Source: Diphasiastrum complanatum
Taxonomy: Eukaryota; Streptophyta; Lycopodiopsida; Lycopodiales; Lycopodiaceae
Assembly: GCA_029204225.1 (NCBI GenBank)
Contig: CM055109.1
Location: forward strand, 47,112,184 to 47,176,183
DNA length: 64,000 nt
Direction: 5' to 3'
The notes below the pieces were generated by a model that was not told where the DNA came from, made no database searches, and was given only the letters and a program-made list of their open reading frames with translations. The position numbers and the translations under genes were made by a program. This document shows positions 49,417 to 61,030 of this stretch, in pieces. The stretch's first letter is position 1, and the number at the start of each line of letters is the position of its first letter.

Positions 49417-50780
49417 ATGGATTTCCAAGGGAAAGCTAGTTCTATCATGGACAAGCTTGATGGAGCCAATTACCATTTGTGGAAATTTAAGATGAGAACT
49501 GTGCTAATAGCTAAGGAATTGTATCACATTGTTACAAGTGCAGAGGAAAAACCCAAAGCTGAAGACACATCAATCTCCAAATGGAAGCTGAAGGATGGCA
49601 AAGCATTTGCATTGATCATCCTCAACATTTCAGATACTCAGATCGGCCATGTGTCTGAAGCCCAGACATCCAGAGAAGTCTGGGACATCTTGAGCACGTT
49701 ATATGAGAGATATAGCTTCCAAGCTATATCTCAGGAAGAAATTTTACTCCCTCAAGATGGCAAATGGTGATTTCCTACAGAATCACATCAACTAATCCAA
49801 GAACCTGCTGAAGCACATGGTCGCTGTCGAATCTTCATAGACGATCAAGATGCAGTGATGTAACTGCTTACAAGCTTACCAAGCTCATACGACAGTTGGG
49901 TGATGATCATCATGACCCATCCAGAGCTGACTCTTTCAAGAGTCATTACAATGTTGTCAGAAAGACAGGCGGAGGAGCAAAACCTCTAGTTCCTCAACTA
50001 ATTCTCAAGCATTCTACACCAACAAGAGCACGACTAAGCAGAAGAAGAAGAAAGACCCGAAGCAAGACCAGAAACCAGCACAACACAAAGAACAGTCGAA
50101 TCCATAGGCAAAGAAGAAGCTGTTCTATAGATACTACAAGAGAAACAACCATGAGATTCAAGACTATCGGATACTACAAGCAAAGAACAACAGCAAGGGA
50201 CAGTCAAATCAAGTGGCCAAGGCAGATACAGAAGCTCCACAGCCCATTCAATAAGCGGATCATGATGCTTTCATGACCAGCCATCAAGGAGCATCCAACG
50301 ACAATTCTTGATTCCTGGATTTTGGGACCACTCAACATATGACCGGTCTCATTGGCTATTTCAAGTCCTATACACCCTACAGTACCAACAAATATGTTCA
50401 CCTTGGCGATAATATCACACAAGCTATTAAAGGTGAAGGTACAGTGAGATTGAGCTTTGCAAAATGATCAATCTAAGCTACTTTCTAAAGTCCTATATGT
50501 ACTCAATTTATCTACAAATCTGCTCTTTGTAAGCAAAATCACAGATCTAGGACATAAAGTAATCAGTGCAAATTAGTTGATAGGACAGACAAGATCCTAG
50601 CACTCGGAAAGAGGCATGGATACTTGTATAGATCAAGTCACTACTTTTCTGCCTCTAGTCAGGCGCTCAATACTTCTATTCAAGCAAATAAAAGTTTACT
50701 TTGGCATTATAGACTTGGTCACTTGAATCATGCTGCTGTACAACAAATGTCTAAACATTCTATTATTCTTGATCTAGACT
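49417..50780 (+). pseudogene. Copia gag-protease-preintegrase relic
   Basis: Starts ATG 49417: MDFQGKASSIMDKLDGANYH, LWKFKMRTVLIAKELYHIV, and the UBN2 block REVWDILSTLYER. The frame ends at 49770 and continues in others: a gag C-terminal part (SLPSSYDSWVMIIMTHPELT), a degraded knuckle (FYRYYKRNNHEIQDY, cysteines replaced by tyrosine), a protease site reading FLDFGTTQHMTGLIG (D-F-G in place of D-S-G), and GAG_pre-integrase SLLWHYRLGHLNHAAVQQMS near 50690-50760. It ends at about 50780 against hAT sequence, so integrase, RT and the 3' LTR are missing. It is nested in the hAT element. Confidence 0.82.
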
Positions 50781-50781
50781 A

Positions 50782-51126
50782 CTACGGATCCTCCATAGAC
50801 TCCTCGCCCTCGTCAGGTGCATTGTTCTGTCGCTCTCGCTCTGCCTCCCGGTTAGCCCGAGTTGCCTCCTGGTCAGCCCGACGGCGGGCAGCCCTTCCCT
50901 TGACCATGATGAGCTGCCATCGTGTGAAGTTCATTCCGATCTGCTCATCCAAATCTAGCTCGACAGCGGGGGCGGGGGCCATAGCGGGGGCGGGGATCTG
51001 CAGCTCTGGGTGTCTCTGCCGAGTCTCTCGCAGCATCTCTGCAATGTCTGCTTCTTGCTTCCGATGCCTTTCGTTGTGCCTTCGGACATCTTCCTCGAGC
51101 TTCCTCCTGGCTTCGCCCTCCACCAT
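50782..51126 (-). CDS. Unrecognised charged protein of the hAT element (minus)
   Basis: A 114-codon frame, GC-rich, starting ATG 51126 and running inward from the right end of the hAT element, opposite to the transposase. It is highly charged: MVEGEARRKLEEDVRRHNER and a likely coiled coil to about residue 40, a proline/alanine stretch (IPAPAMAPAPAVELD), then DEQIGMNFTRWQLIMVKGR and an arginine-rich tail (AARRRADQEATRANREAERE). The stop lies at the junction with the nested Copia relic, so the original C-terminus is probably cut off. I do not recognise the family. Continuous coding over 345 bp with GC-rich codons supports a real protein, possibly an accessory hAT product. Confidence 0.45.
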   Translation of the reverse strand: MVEGEARRKLEEDVRRHNERHRKQEADIAEMLRETRQRHPELQIPAPAMAPAPAVELDLDEQIGMNFTRWQLIMVKGRAARRRADQEATRANREAERERQNNAPDEGEESMEDP

Positions 51127-51600
51127 CTCACGACACCCTGTTGCTCGAAATGACCCTCACAGCCTCTCACAGCCTCTCAATGGCTCTCACTTGCTCTCTC
51201 ACAGCCCCCCTCTCACAGCCTCTCACTCGGTCTGTCACACAGCCTCTCACAATGCCTCTCTTTCACAGCCTCCCACTGGCTCTCCCTCACAGCTTCTCAC
51301 AATGCCTCTCACCCCCTCTCACTGGCTCTCTCACTGTCTCGTGAGTGCCTATTTAACCCCATAGCCTGTTTCCCAATTTGCTTTTGTTGATGATCCCATG
51401 TGCTATTGTACCTGCCCCATGTGTTGATCCCCCACATGCTGCACTGCGATTGGGTCCATGGTCTGCTCCTCCACAGTGCCCATGTGCTACTGTACCTGCC
51501 CCATGTATTGCTCCCCCACATGCCGCACTCCGATTGAGTCCGCTCTCCCACAGTGCCCCCAGTATAGTCCCCCTGTACAGTAAAATCTTAGTTTTTACCT
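51127..51600 (-). promoter_or_regulatory. 5' region of the minus-strand hAT frame
   Basis: GC-rich, with repeated CAGCCTCTCAC/CTCTCACTGG units (51150-51345) and two similar copies of CCCATGTGTTGATCCCCCACATGC and GCGATTGGGTCC-like text (51415-51545). Probably the untranslated leader or promoter region of the frame at 50782-51126. Confidence 0.4.
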
Positions 51601-51659
51601 AGTTTTAGCCTGTTAAAAGGGTTTTTTTTTTTTTTTTTAAATAATAAAAAATATTATTT

Positions 51660-51755
51660 TTGTGGTGCCGCCCTGGTACCGCTGGTCTGAGGGCGGCACC
51701 ATAACCACGGTACCACCATTATGGTACCGCGGTACCATAATGGCGGTACCACATG
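51660..51755. repeat. hAT right subterminal repeats
   Basis: Dense GGTACCG/CGGTACC palindromes, including ATGGTACCGCGGTACCAT, just inside the right end and inversely related to the left set. Confidence 0.65.
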
Positions 51756-51763
51756 CCACTATG

Positions 51764-51771
51764 TACAGTAC
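51764..51771. repeat. Target-site duplication TACAGTAC (right)
   Basis: Matches 42202-42209 exactly. Confidence 0.85.
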
Positions 51772-54591
51772 AAATAAGATCTGCATTAAAGATTGCTTCA
51801 CCAGCTGCAATTAACCGATTCATGATGTCCTAAGTGCTCAGTGATCAACATCGTAGAAATCATACTCAATGTATGGAAATCTTTCTCAAGTAAAGAACCG
51901 AGGATGGATTACTAATTTTTGCAACCACTTCACTATCTCCCAAGCTTCAATTGTAGACATGGCTTCCCTAATGAGTAAAATCACACTATCCTTTGCCAAC
52001 ACATTGATGCAAATAAGCACCTTCTTACTGTTCCTACCATACCCTTTTGCTTTCCTATCCGTCGTGGGTCTTGACTCCAACAGTCACAATACCCCACATA
52101 TCCTTATCAACCAAGACATTTTAAATCTTAAACTTCCACTACTGTAGTTTTGATTTTAGTCATCCAATGGGGTGGGTTGGCTCAATTGGTTAGCTTAGCA
52201 TCCAAAGTTTCTTGGAGACCAAGATGCATATATTGTCGTCTTGACCATCCAGCTCGTTATTTTCACACAAACTGAGGCTTGCCATAGCTAATCATTGAAT
52301 GCACCTTGGTATATCTCCAAGAAATTATCAAATCCTTCAAATGAATCAGAAAACGAGATGGTTGTTGCATCATGCAACTTGCAGAAATATAATTCTTGAA
52401 ATATCACTACATTAAATTACCAGACTTAGTACTGGCATTGCCTCCACATCAGGAAACCCTCTAGAAATCACTAGTGACTAGAGAGATGCTACACTAGCTT
52501 GCAAAAGAAGATACTGACATGATGCGGTGTCAAAATTTGCTTGACATAGGTCAAATTTTGACCAGAAACAATTCAATGCTCTCCCTGATAGTTAAGAGGC
52601 ATAGGAAACCTTCAAGAAATTGGTTGTGGCTTTCACAATTTCTATAGATTTTTGTTGCTACTACTATCACGAGATTTTGAGAGTAGTTTCTTGGTAATGA
52701 TACCATTGAGTACTAATGTAACAATGCTCTGAAAAATCTGCTATCAAACATGTGAAGTATGTTGCCAACTCACTAACAGCTCACTTGACAAGGCCATTAC
52801 TATAATTGTCAAGCAAGAATGTCAATCTCTTCATGAAAGCAATTGCTTTTTGAAGCAACAGGTAAAATTAGAAAATATGTCAATCATCGATGAAACGCAA
52901 ATGCAGAATGCGCGGGCCAGCAGGGTCGTTTTACATTTTTTTTTTAACTCACAAAAAATCGTTCCGACCCAGTACGTCCCGGAACGTACGGAATGGTTCC
53001 GACCCATTTTGGTCGGAACGGGCTTCTAAGCTTCTAAATTACAAGAACCACCAAAGAGCCAAATGTACAAAATTCTTTACAAGAGGCAAGAATTAACAAA
53101 AAACTAACTTTATGACTTTGATACCATCAAGAACAAGAACCTCAACCTAAACATTCAGGAATATTGATATTATATTGAAATATTTATCTAATGAAGCGCA
53201 ACCAAGAAAAACTTGATTACAACTATACATGAAGGAATTTTATTTGATTTTATTTCTACTTTTACCACTAAAGGAATAACCAATATTGAAAGTAGACAAG
53301 AAAGGAAGTAGAGTATCAATTAACCTAAAGCAAGAACAATTTTACAAATTAGACTTCAAATATTAAAATTAGATACTTAGAAGAAAACCAGAAAAATGAT
53401 GAAGGCACAACACAGCTTCTTAATAGGCAATAAATCACAAACTTCAAAAAGTTTTTGAAACTAGAGCTAGGTAAAGAAAAGGAGAATATATGGGTGAACT
53501 AGAAGCAAGTGATTAACCCTAATAAACAATAGACTAAGAACTCAAAGAAAGTTCCACACAAAAAAAGGGAGCCATAAAATTATAAAACAACAAGAACCTT
53601 ACGAACATGACATCGAGTGAGAGATGTTAGCTTTGGTTAGTAAAATATCAAAGCAGCTATAGGGGCATGCGCATCTCAAGATATGAAAATAAGAACATAC
53701 AGCTGGCCACTACTTGGATGAAAATTTATTAAGAATTTGCATGTCCGCTAAAGTGACATAAAAATATCTATTTGTGAAATTAATATATCCAATTTGACAA
53801 ATTTATATAGAGAAGTCAATGATGTCCTAAGGTAAAGCTTTGTAACAATATACGGGCAACTCAAAAAGCAAAGGATGTAAGTCAAAACAATAAAATAAAA
53901 CTCAATAAACAAAAAATAAAAAATCTTAGCCAAACAACATTGCTTATCTCTCATCGGTACCCAAGCATAAGTTGCTAACTGGGTTTCGAAAGAATGCGGA
54001 TTCTCTTGGGTAGACCCAGTGTTGACTAAGAAGCAAAAGCCAATCACTAAGAAGAAAGAAAAAATAATAATAATGATAATAATACAAATAAAATGAAATT
54101 TAAAATTTTAATTAAAAATCAAATATAAATAAATAAATAAAACAAGGACCATAGATGTAGACGAGTTACCGAGACAAAGACAAAATATGATGTGATATGT
54201 GTTGACAATACTACCAATAGGCTCACTAACAGATCTTCCAGATTGTATCAATTATTCACTCTTTGATGGTCATTGAATATGTTTGTTTAATCACGTTACG
54301 TAAGTGACCGTAGTATCGTCGATTACGGTATTGAATGGGAAGATGGAACGACCATTTACGATCATTACGATGAAGGGCGATAGGAAATTGTGGTGTTTTT
54401 ACAAGAAGATAAATAGGGCATTTGAAGCCAGAAGGGGGGGGCTTTTGAATACTGGACTGTTCAGGCAGTAGCGTATTCAGGAGACGAAGGGTGAGAGCCG
54501 ACTACTGGTTATACTTAGTTCAGTCTTCGTGTGAGTTGCAGGCAGGTTGATTTGCCTTTTGTGTGTTCAAAATAGAGAAGCACTCTCATTG
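51772..54591 (-). other. CBL intron, middle part
   Basis: AT-rich intron sequence without genes. TTGGCTCAATTGGTTAGC at about 52176-52193 looks like a polymerase III A box of a tRNA-derived SINE, but no clear B box follows. GTTCCGACCC/GGAACG strings near 52965-53025 form a short inverted repeat. Confidence 0.5.
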
Positions 54592-55560
54592 CTATGGCCT
54601 CCCAAGAAAAGAAAATAGTTTATTCACCAATCGAATAGAATAAGGTGTCATTTGCTTTACTCCCATATATTTACTCGAAACTCTTCTTTGAAACTGTTCG
54701 ATTCTGTGCCCAATAAGAATGGATCCACTTTTTGACAAACCGCTTCCATAACGATGTAAAATTTCAACGCCCAATAATCCTTTGTCTAAGCGAGCATTGC
54801 AAGAAACGTTTTGAGAGACTTCTATGCCCAAGCACATATACCCTTGCATGATTTTGACTTCAATACCAATGTGAGAATCAACGATTTTCTTTATCGAAAC
54901 ATTACCATTCTTGTCTTTTCCAAGTTCACCCAAAGAACCGGCTTTCCACATAACCTCTTAAATGCATTCACATGTTGCGGACTATGGGAGGTTGAAGTTT
55001 ATCCATATATTTGCCAAAAAATAGTAGGGGAAAGAGGCCAACGTTGCTTGACACCTACATTGTTTAAATTTCATTCATGAGCCGTTCAGGAGTCCTTATC
55101 CTGTCCAACCACTCGTTACAAGTTCACTTGGGACTCCAATCTCTTCCATGCGTCCTCGTAGCTTTTTTTCTTGGCATCATATTAAAGGCTTTTTGAAAGC
55201 CTACAAAATGGCAACATAAGTATTGCTGATTTTTTTAGCTTTCTTCAATGATTGCTCTCATTGTAATTAGATGATCCACCAGAGAATGTTCTCTTCAAAA
55301 GCTTTTTTTCTCCTTTATTTGTAAGTTGTTTGCCTCTAACCAATTACTAAAAGAAATGTCCATATTATTTCCAAAAGTTCTTCTACACGTATGTATGTGT
55401 AGATAATGATGGTTCAATAATTGGTGAAATTGTCTTTGGCTTTTACCTCTGCATTTAAATAAAGGAACAGTTATGCCTTGTGACCACTTGTTGAAGAAAG
55501 GGTTTCCAAAACCACCATTGATCCTTACACCACATTTTGGTCATTGTATCTATTGTCCCC
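54592..55560 (-). pseudogene. LINE reverse transcriptase relic (minus)
   Basis: Read from 55560: near 55200-55330 broken frames give RREHSLVDHLITMRAIIEE and AFKKAFNMMPRKK, equivalent to the LINE RT blocks G-F-R-x-x-R-S-T-x-D-H-I-x-T-L-R and D-x-x-K-A-F-D. The open frame at 54592-54951 holds the post-RT region: LLGVEILHRYGSGLSKSGS, IEQFQRRVSSKYMGVKQMTP, matching Y-G-x-E-x-W-G and the M-G-V-K-x-x-T-P-Y pattern of LINE C-termini. The YADD block is not readable. It is older than the LINEs at 57856 and 62331 and of opposite orientation. Confidence 0.6.
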
Positions 55561-56549
55561 TTATGTCCTCGTTCCTCTTTCTCTTGGTGGACTTCCTATA
55601 AGCATTGAGTGCCAATTTTTTGTCCTCACTTTTGATCTCTTTCTAGTCTCCTCGCATTGAGAATCATACCAAAGATTGCTTGGGAAACCACTATTTTTGC
55701 CTTCCATTTGCTGAAACCAAAGAATTATTCTAAACTTTGCATAAGTAGTCATGTAAAACCTTCATATTTGGCATGTAGTATTAGGCCATGATAGTACTTT
55801 GGCAATGAGTCCTCCAAATGATTGATGAAAGCCTCTTAATTGCATGGTGCAAATCTCAATTTTCTACATGGCTTTTCGGCCCATGTAGGATAAGAATAAG
55901 TTAGCACGTTAAATGTCAATAGGAGAGAACGATGGTTGGATTCTATGGAAAGAGGACGCAACTTCATATCTTCGATAGAGTTTAGCATATATGGACGTTA
56001 TGACTAGGATATTACCCGACATAAGGGGACGCGCAATCTTCAACCCTATGGACTCATATTGTCAACACCCAACAATGCATGCAAGCCGCAAACAACTTTA
56101 CATTCTTTTCATGAGGATATATTGAGACCTCAGTGTTACCTTTCACTACTAGAAAAATGACTTGCAAGCTCAAGCTATAACGATGGCCAACACCAAACTT
56201 CAAAGAGCAAAGCCAATCAAGTGGAGTTTCTTATTCCTCAAAGAAACTAAAGAAAAGTGCATATCATCACCTTAGCTTGCTTCAAATGAAAAGAATGTAG
56301 CTGCTAAGCAAATTTCACCAAAAAAATAACTAATATTAACATAGCAATTGTTCATAGCTTGGACAGAGACCTTCACAAGACATGGATGGACAATGTACAT
56401 CAATAAGGCAGATAAGTATATCCAACAACAAAAACGATAGGTACAACTCATAAAGATCTTCCATGTTTGTTGTTTTACATTTACTTCCACCAAGATGTTT
56501 CAGTTGCCTAAGATGCCTAAGAATAGATGTTTGCATAAGTATTGACTAC
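55561..56549 (-). other. CBL intron, 5' part
   Basis: Intron sequence directly after the donor GTAGTC of the upstream exon. No gene recognised. Confidence 0.6.
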
Positions 56550-56630
56550 CTTATCAATTATGTTCTCAATTACATCATCAGAAAGGTTCATTCCAGCCTC
56601 TGCAAGGGTTGCTACCACCATTCGCTTCAC
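56550..56630 (-). CDS. CBL: CBL calcium sensor, exon before EF-hand 4
   Basis: An 81-bp exon on the minus strand: acceptor TATTTTGCAG ends at 56631, donor GTAGTCAAT starts at 56549. It reads [20 protein letters not shown], then IENIIDK, which matches the CBL helix region between EF-hands 3 and 4 (family form [26 protein letters not shown]). It ends in phase 0, so it splices cleanly to the exon at 41154, giving IIDK-TFEEAD as in CBL proteins. The exons upstream (EF-hands 1-3 and N-terminus) are not found before 64000, so another intron longer than 7 kb must follow. Confidence 0.93.
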
Positions 56631-57786
56631 CTGCAAAATAATGACTGATTGGTGTGAAATGGAAGAACAAAGTCTAGAAACTTTGTAAGTCAACTCTCAA
56701 GTGACACCCAACTTTAACTGAATCATGCAACCTTTTTGGGTTTTTGTTTCATCAAACATCTTAGTTTAAATGAGTTATTGAGATATTCAAGATAATTTGT
56801 TTAGCTTTGTCCTAAAAGACCTGCTATTTCTAACTATATTCGTCATGGTGCATTAGTCTTACCTCATATGATTGGGCTAGTATCTCACAACTACAAATCA
56901 TGTGCTTTCATGTATGATAAAAAAACTAAGTCCTCAGTCGCACACCAAATTATCCTTGTAGAGTTTGCGGACCCACCCCCTTGATGCCATACTCCAGTTC
57001 ATCACATGTATCCAACGATTCAAAGAGTTCCAAGCTTCTGAGCAGTGACAATGTTACATGCCAATTCGAATCGCCAAATTCTTTCCGATTTCAATCGGGT
57101 AGCCAGTTTCAAATTGGAACATGGTTCGAACCTTTTTTGGGTATTTTTTTTTCGTTTGTTTGTTTTATAATAGGGGATTTTATTGCTAGACACACTGCTG
57201 AATCTGCTGGTTGCAAGAATCAAAGGTGAATGGTAATGATCCATGGAGAGCTTCTACATGAATAGTTAGAACTTAAAGCGGCTTGTTTCATGCATGTGAA
57301 AAGCAGGGGAATTCGTTGGATCACCAGGTTTCGTGTTATGCAAAAGGAGATGGAATTGTAGAGTTGTATTGTCTAAGGAGTTATATCCTAGGCAATCTTT
57401 AACGGTGCATCATGCTATGCTGACTCCAAAAGATTGTAATTCTGTGTCAAACCTATTTGCAGTGTGGAGAAAAGAATAAACAAGAAGGTTATGACAAGTT
57501 TGAGATTCAAGAAGGCTGTAGATGAGTACAATTGTACAAGGATCTGGCATCTGCTTGCTAAGAAGACTGAGTACTCAAGAATATAATTGAGGTACTATAT
57601 CTCATGATCTCAGATCATGCCACATGGTCATTGGTGACTGTAGTCTACTAGTTTGTTGCGAAGGTTTAACCAAGGCACCTCCCCCCGGCACCCATACACG
57701 CACTTAGCACTAAGCACTTAGAAGTTAGAACTTAGCAATTGCCAATGAGCACTTGTCATTCAAGTTGATTCTTGAAGATGAGATAA

Positions 57787-57788
<2 letters not shown>
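56631..57788 (-). other. CBL upstream intron
   Basis: Non-coding; nothing recognised. The presumed upstream intron continues through the two LINEs to the window edge. Confidence 0.5.

Positions 57789-57855
<67 letters not shown>
57789..57855. repeat. (CT)n microsatellite
   Basis: 67 bp of CT directly before the 5' repeats of the first LINE. A similar tract lies between the first and second LINEs. Confidence 0.95.
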
Positions 57856-57857
<2 letters not shown>

Positions 57858-58210
57858 GGGCACGCATGCTGACTGGGCGCTGACTGGATGGTGATGGGCG
57901 CTGACTGGGCACGCATTCTGCTGACTGGGCCACTGCTAACTGGGCGCGCATTGCTGACTGGGCGCGCATTTCAGGGCGCTGAGGACGCGCATTTCCTTGC
58001 TGACTGGGCATGCATTGATAACCGGGCGCTGACAGGGCGCAGTTCTAGGGCGGACAGGGCGCATTTCTAGGGCTAACAGGGGGCGCATTCCTGATGACTG
58101 AGAGCTGACTGAGCGTTGAATTATTTCTAGGGCTGACAAGGCACGGAGATGCGGATTCTGGACTGACCGGGCAGATTGAACTGCACTGAGCTGACAGCAC
58201 TGCGGTTTCT
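57856..58210 (+). repeat. LINE 1 5' region with GCTGACTGGGCGC repeats
   Basis: Irregular tandem copies of GCTGACTGGGCGCGCATT, with later variants around GGGCGCATTTCTAGGGC. GC-rich and CpG-rich. Repeated monomers at the 5' end are common in LINE promoter regions, so this is probably the LINE 5' UTR. The frames crossing it are by-products. Confidence 0.6.
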
Positions 58211-58211
58211 A

Positions 58212-58534
58212 TTGCTCGCTGGGCACCAGCTATGAGATTTCTCGAGACCACTCTAGGACATGTGACTGATGGGATAGATTCAGCTTGGAGGACAACCAGA
58301 GATGCAGCTACACTGATCATTTGCTTCACATCCCTAGACAGCCGCAGAGAAGCTTTACACTGTAGAGCCCAGTTACGTGGCACTACCATATATATGGATG
58401 ACGATCTTACCTACATCCAGGTTGAGGAGAGGCGTAAAGCCTTCCAGGTGGCTCGAGAGACTGGAAGACGGGTCATATATCGAGATGCTCATATACGATT
58501 TGTTGCTGGCACCCCTAGCCGTTCCCAGAGCTAG
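58212..58534 (+). pseudogene. LINE 1 ORF1, C-terminal part
   Basis: Reads IICFTSLDSRREALHCRAQL, then TTIYMDDDLTYIQVEERRKA, then ARETGRRVIYRDAHIRFVAG. It aligns with the ORF1 of the second LINE (FIFMDDDLTHTQWLARKK, then AKEKGKRVVFIDGKPWYY). This is the C-terminal domain of an L1-type ORF1 RNA-binding chaperone (the D-D-D-L-T block is characteristic). The N-terminal coiled coil and RRM part are missing or unreadable, so the protein is truncated by about half. Confidence 0.65.
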
Positions 58535-58540
58535 GAATTT

Positions 58541-58574
58541 GGGACCCCCGGGACTGGCAACATCCCGGGGCCCC
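58541..58574 (+). promoter_or_regulatory. GC-rich hairpin between LINE 1 ORF1 and ORF2
   Basis: GGGACCCCCGGGA, short loop, TCCCGGGGCCCC forms a strong stem just after the ORF1 stop and before the ORF2 region. The second LINE has a similarly placed hairpin of different sequence at 63501-63537. Confidence 0.6.
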
Positions 58575-58589
58575 ATCCATACCATCTTC

Positions 58590-60723
58590 AGATTGGGGTA
58601 TGGAATTGTGATGGCATCCACTCATCCTCTACAGCAAGTGATCTGATTGACTTTATCACTGGACGAGACCTATTGTTTTTCATGGAGACTCACAAGAGCC
58701 AGGTGCTCTCTCTCTCAGTTTATGTGACCCCATTGGACTTCAGATCAAAAAAAGGATCAGAAACTTTGTTCCATCAATTTTAATGATATACAGATCTGAG
58801 ACTAGATCAGTCGTGGTTCGGAAGGAGTGGCTTGTCTCTACAGAAAGTCCATCAGATGTTTGAGTTCGTCAGGCAAGCATGCACAGTATATTTGGCTTCG
58901 TATCACAGGACAAGCGATTGGTTTGGGATGTCTTCATTGCTGCATGCTATTTTCCTCCAGAGTCCTCCTCCTTCGTTGAGGGTGTTGGCTCACCTTATTT
59001 GGACCTTTCAGTGGATATCATCAGATTTGCAGAGCAGGGGCATATTTTCCTCACTGGGGATTTTAATGCCCGGACAGCTTCACAACAGACAGAGTTCCAT
59101 GATGCTACAGATCAAATGCGAGTTCATGCCCTTGATAGTGACAACTTGGGGGATCACTAGGATTTCTGAAGATGGACCGGGACCTATTACTTCATATGGT
59201 GAGTACCTGTTGCAGTTTGGTGAGGTACATGAGTTAGCCATTTAAATGGCCTACCTCACTGGCCTAATTCTAGTAGCTATACTTATCACCCTCACAGTGG
59301 CGGTCATAGTGTGGTTGATTACCTCATGGGGTCATCGTCATCCATTCCTCTCATTCACAGCTTCCATATCTCCCCTACCACCCTCTTTGATCATTCATTC
59401 CTATCCTTCGCTACTGGCCACCTTCCACCACCACAACCTCAACACCATTCCATCCTTCCCTGTGCACCCAAATACACCTTCCACCCCCTCTCTATCCCAC
59501 TCTACCAGGAATCCCTCACCTCCTTACTTCACTCTTTTCCACACAGTGAACCGCTGGAGTCACAAGCCGCCTTCCTCACCACCTGTCTCCACTCTGCTGC
59601 TACTTTTGCTTTCCCCTCTAAACCTCATAAACACAAACCAATCCATACACGATCATCCCAACCTTTCCATCCACCGAGGTATGACGTGGAATGTCGATCC
59701 CTTCACCACTCTGTCACACATGCTCGTTTCCACGACCGACATCTCCTCCTCCCTTCACGGCAATTGTACAGCCGCACACTCCATAGCAAAAAACGTGCCT
59801 ATGATGACTCCGAAGGAAACCGTCTTGTGAACCTCCTTCTCAACTCCTCCTCTAGTGCCTTTTGGCGTGAGTTTATCCCTCGTGCCCCACCCCCTCTTCT
59901 GGACGATATACATATCTGGACCGACTATGCTATCTAGTTTTACACTATACCCACTAATACGCCCATCTCCATCTCTCCTCGACCTTTAGACTTCACCTTT
60001 TTCACCCCTGACTTAGTTCGGGCAGCAATCAAAAAGCTGAAAACCCACCGCACCAGAGACATTGAAGACCTTGAGTCTGAACTACTGATTCACGCCCCCA
60101 ATGCCCTTGCCCCTACATTATCCACTCTCCTTAACTATACTGTTGTTGAGGGCTTCCCATCCTCTTGGTGCACCAACATCATAAATCCTATCCATAAAAA
60201 CGATGACCCTATGGTACCTGGTAATTACCGCACTATTATGATTGGACATGTTCGCGTGAAGTTATATGGCGTCATCCTCCAGTCGGCAGTTAGCTCAGAG
60301 GCAGAGTCCAAGAGATTACATGCTTTGGGTCAGGCAGGGTTCCGCGCTCATTATTCCACTACAGATCACATATTCACACTTCGAGCCATCATTGAGGAAG
60401 CTAGACACAGAAGAGAAAAGGTTTACTGTTGTTTTGTGGACTTCAGGCAAGCCTTTGATTCTGTCCCACGCTCCTTACTTATCCAAAGACTCCGAGACCT
60501 GGGTTTCTCTACAGATATTATTCTAGCCGTCATGGCTCTCTATGAGAAGGTTTTGGGTTGCTTTCGTCATGGTAGTGGCATTTCTGAGCAGATCTGGAGT
60601 ACTATTGGGGTTAAGCAGGGATGCTCTCTCTCACCAGTTCTCTTTGGATTATATATTGACGAGCTAGAGTAGGTCATCTCTCAGTGTGGTGGTGACGGTT
60701 GTCGGCTGGGAGACATTCTGATC
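58590..60723 (+). pseudogene. LINE 1 ORF2, endonuclease and first part of RT
   Basis: Broken over several frames. Endonuclease: VWNCDGIHSSSTASDLIDF, then RDLLFFMETHKSQ (active-site E), later HIFLTGDFNART (catalytic D and N) and SVVDYLMGSSSSIP to FDHSFLSF. RT entry follows in frame 60211-60672: YRTIMIGHVRVKLYGVIL, LGQAGFRAHYSTTDHIFTLR, CCFVDFRQAFDSVPR (first catalytic D) and GVKQGCSLSPVLFGLYIDEL. A stop at 60672 and then GDILI end the collinear part. The next RT block, with YADD, lies on the opposite strand at 60724-61030. Confidence 0.85.
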
Positions 60724-61030
60724 TGGACTAGGGAAGAGTGGCCCTTCCCAAGTCTAGAAGTAGCCGCCTGTCTCATACTGAAGGTAGGACCAGAGAAGAG
60801 CACATCCAGTAAAGTGTATGAAGAAACCACCTCTAGGGATTGTCCATCAAAGGTAAGCTCTTGACGCTGCATGAAGTCCCGAGAGGTATTGAAGACCATA
60901 ACTTTGGTCTTCGAGAGGTTCACCCCTAAACCCCACTGAGTACAAAAAGTGTGTAAATAGTCCAACTGTCTCTGTAATCCCTCTCTGGTACGGGAGACTA
61001 GTACCACATCATCCGCATAGGAGAAGGATG
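60724..61030 (-). pseudogene. Inverted RT segment (YADD block) of LINE 1
   Basis: On the minus strand, from about 61030, the frame reads PSFSYADDVVLVSRTREGLQ, RQLDYLHTFCTQWGLGVNLS, KTKVMVFNTSRDF and VVSSYTLLDVLFSGPTFSM, ending SRLGKGHSS. This is exactly the RT portion (catalytic YADD through thumb) that should follow GLYIDEL-GDILI on the plus strand. On the plus strand the element resumes at 61031 with CRLFDTIVTPSSLYAVEIW, the block that should follow this one. The simplest reading is an inversion of about 300 bp within the LINE. Confidence 0.85.

Larger units (their letters stand above)
42210..51763 (+). mobile_element. hAT DNA transposon with nested retroelement
   Basis: Ends are CATAGATCC on the left and ...CACTATG on the right (CATAGTG in reverse), flanked by TACAGTAC on both sides. 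Subterminal zones (42225-42300 and 51660-51755) are dense in GGTACCGC-type palindromes and share inverted CCAGCGGTACCAGG. Both ends are GC-rich and coding, unlike the AT-rich intron. The interior holds a damaged BED/DUF659/hAT-C transposase, an AT-hook open frame and a minus-strand frame near the right end. Copia sequence (about 47950-50780) splits the element. The transposase deletions make the element non-autonomous now. Confidence 0.85.

Noticed and set aside
52170-52240. A tRNA gene near TTGGCTCAATTGGTTAGC
   Set aside because: Only an A-box-like string is present; no B box, anticodon arm or acceptor pairing could be built, so at most it is a SINE remnant.
54592-54951. A 119-codon minus-strand frame that looked like an unknown protein
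   Set aside because: Its GVKQMTP and GVEILHRYGSGLSKS blocks match the post-RT region of LINE ORF2, and RT relics lie directly upstream.
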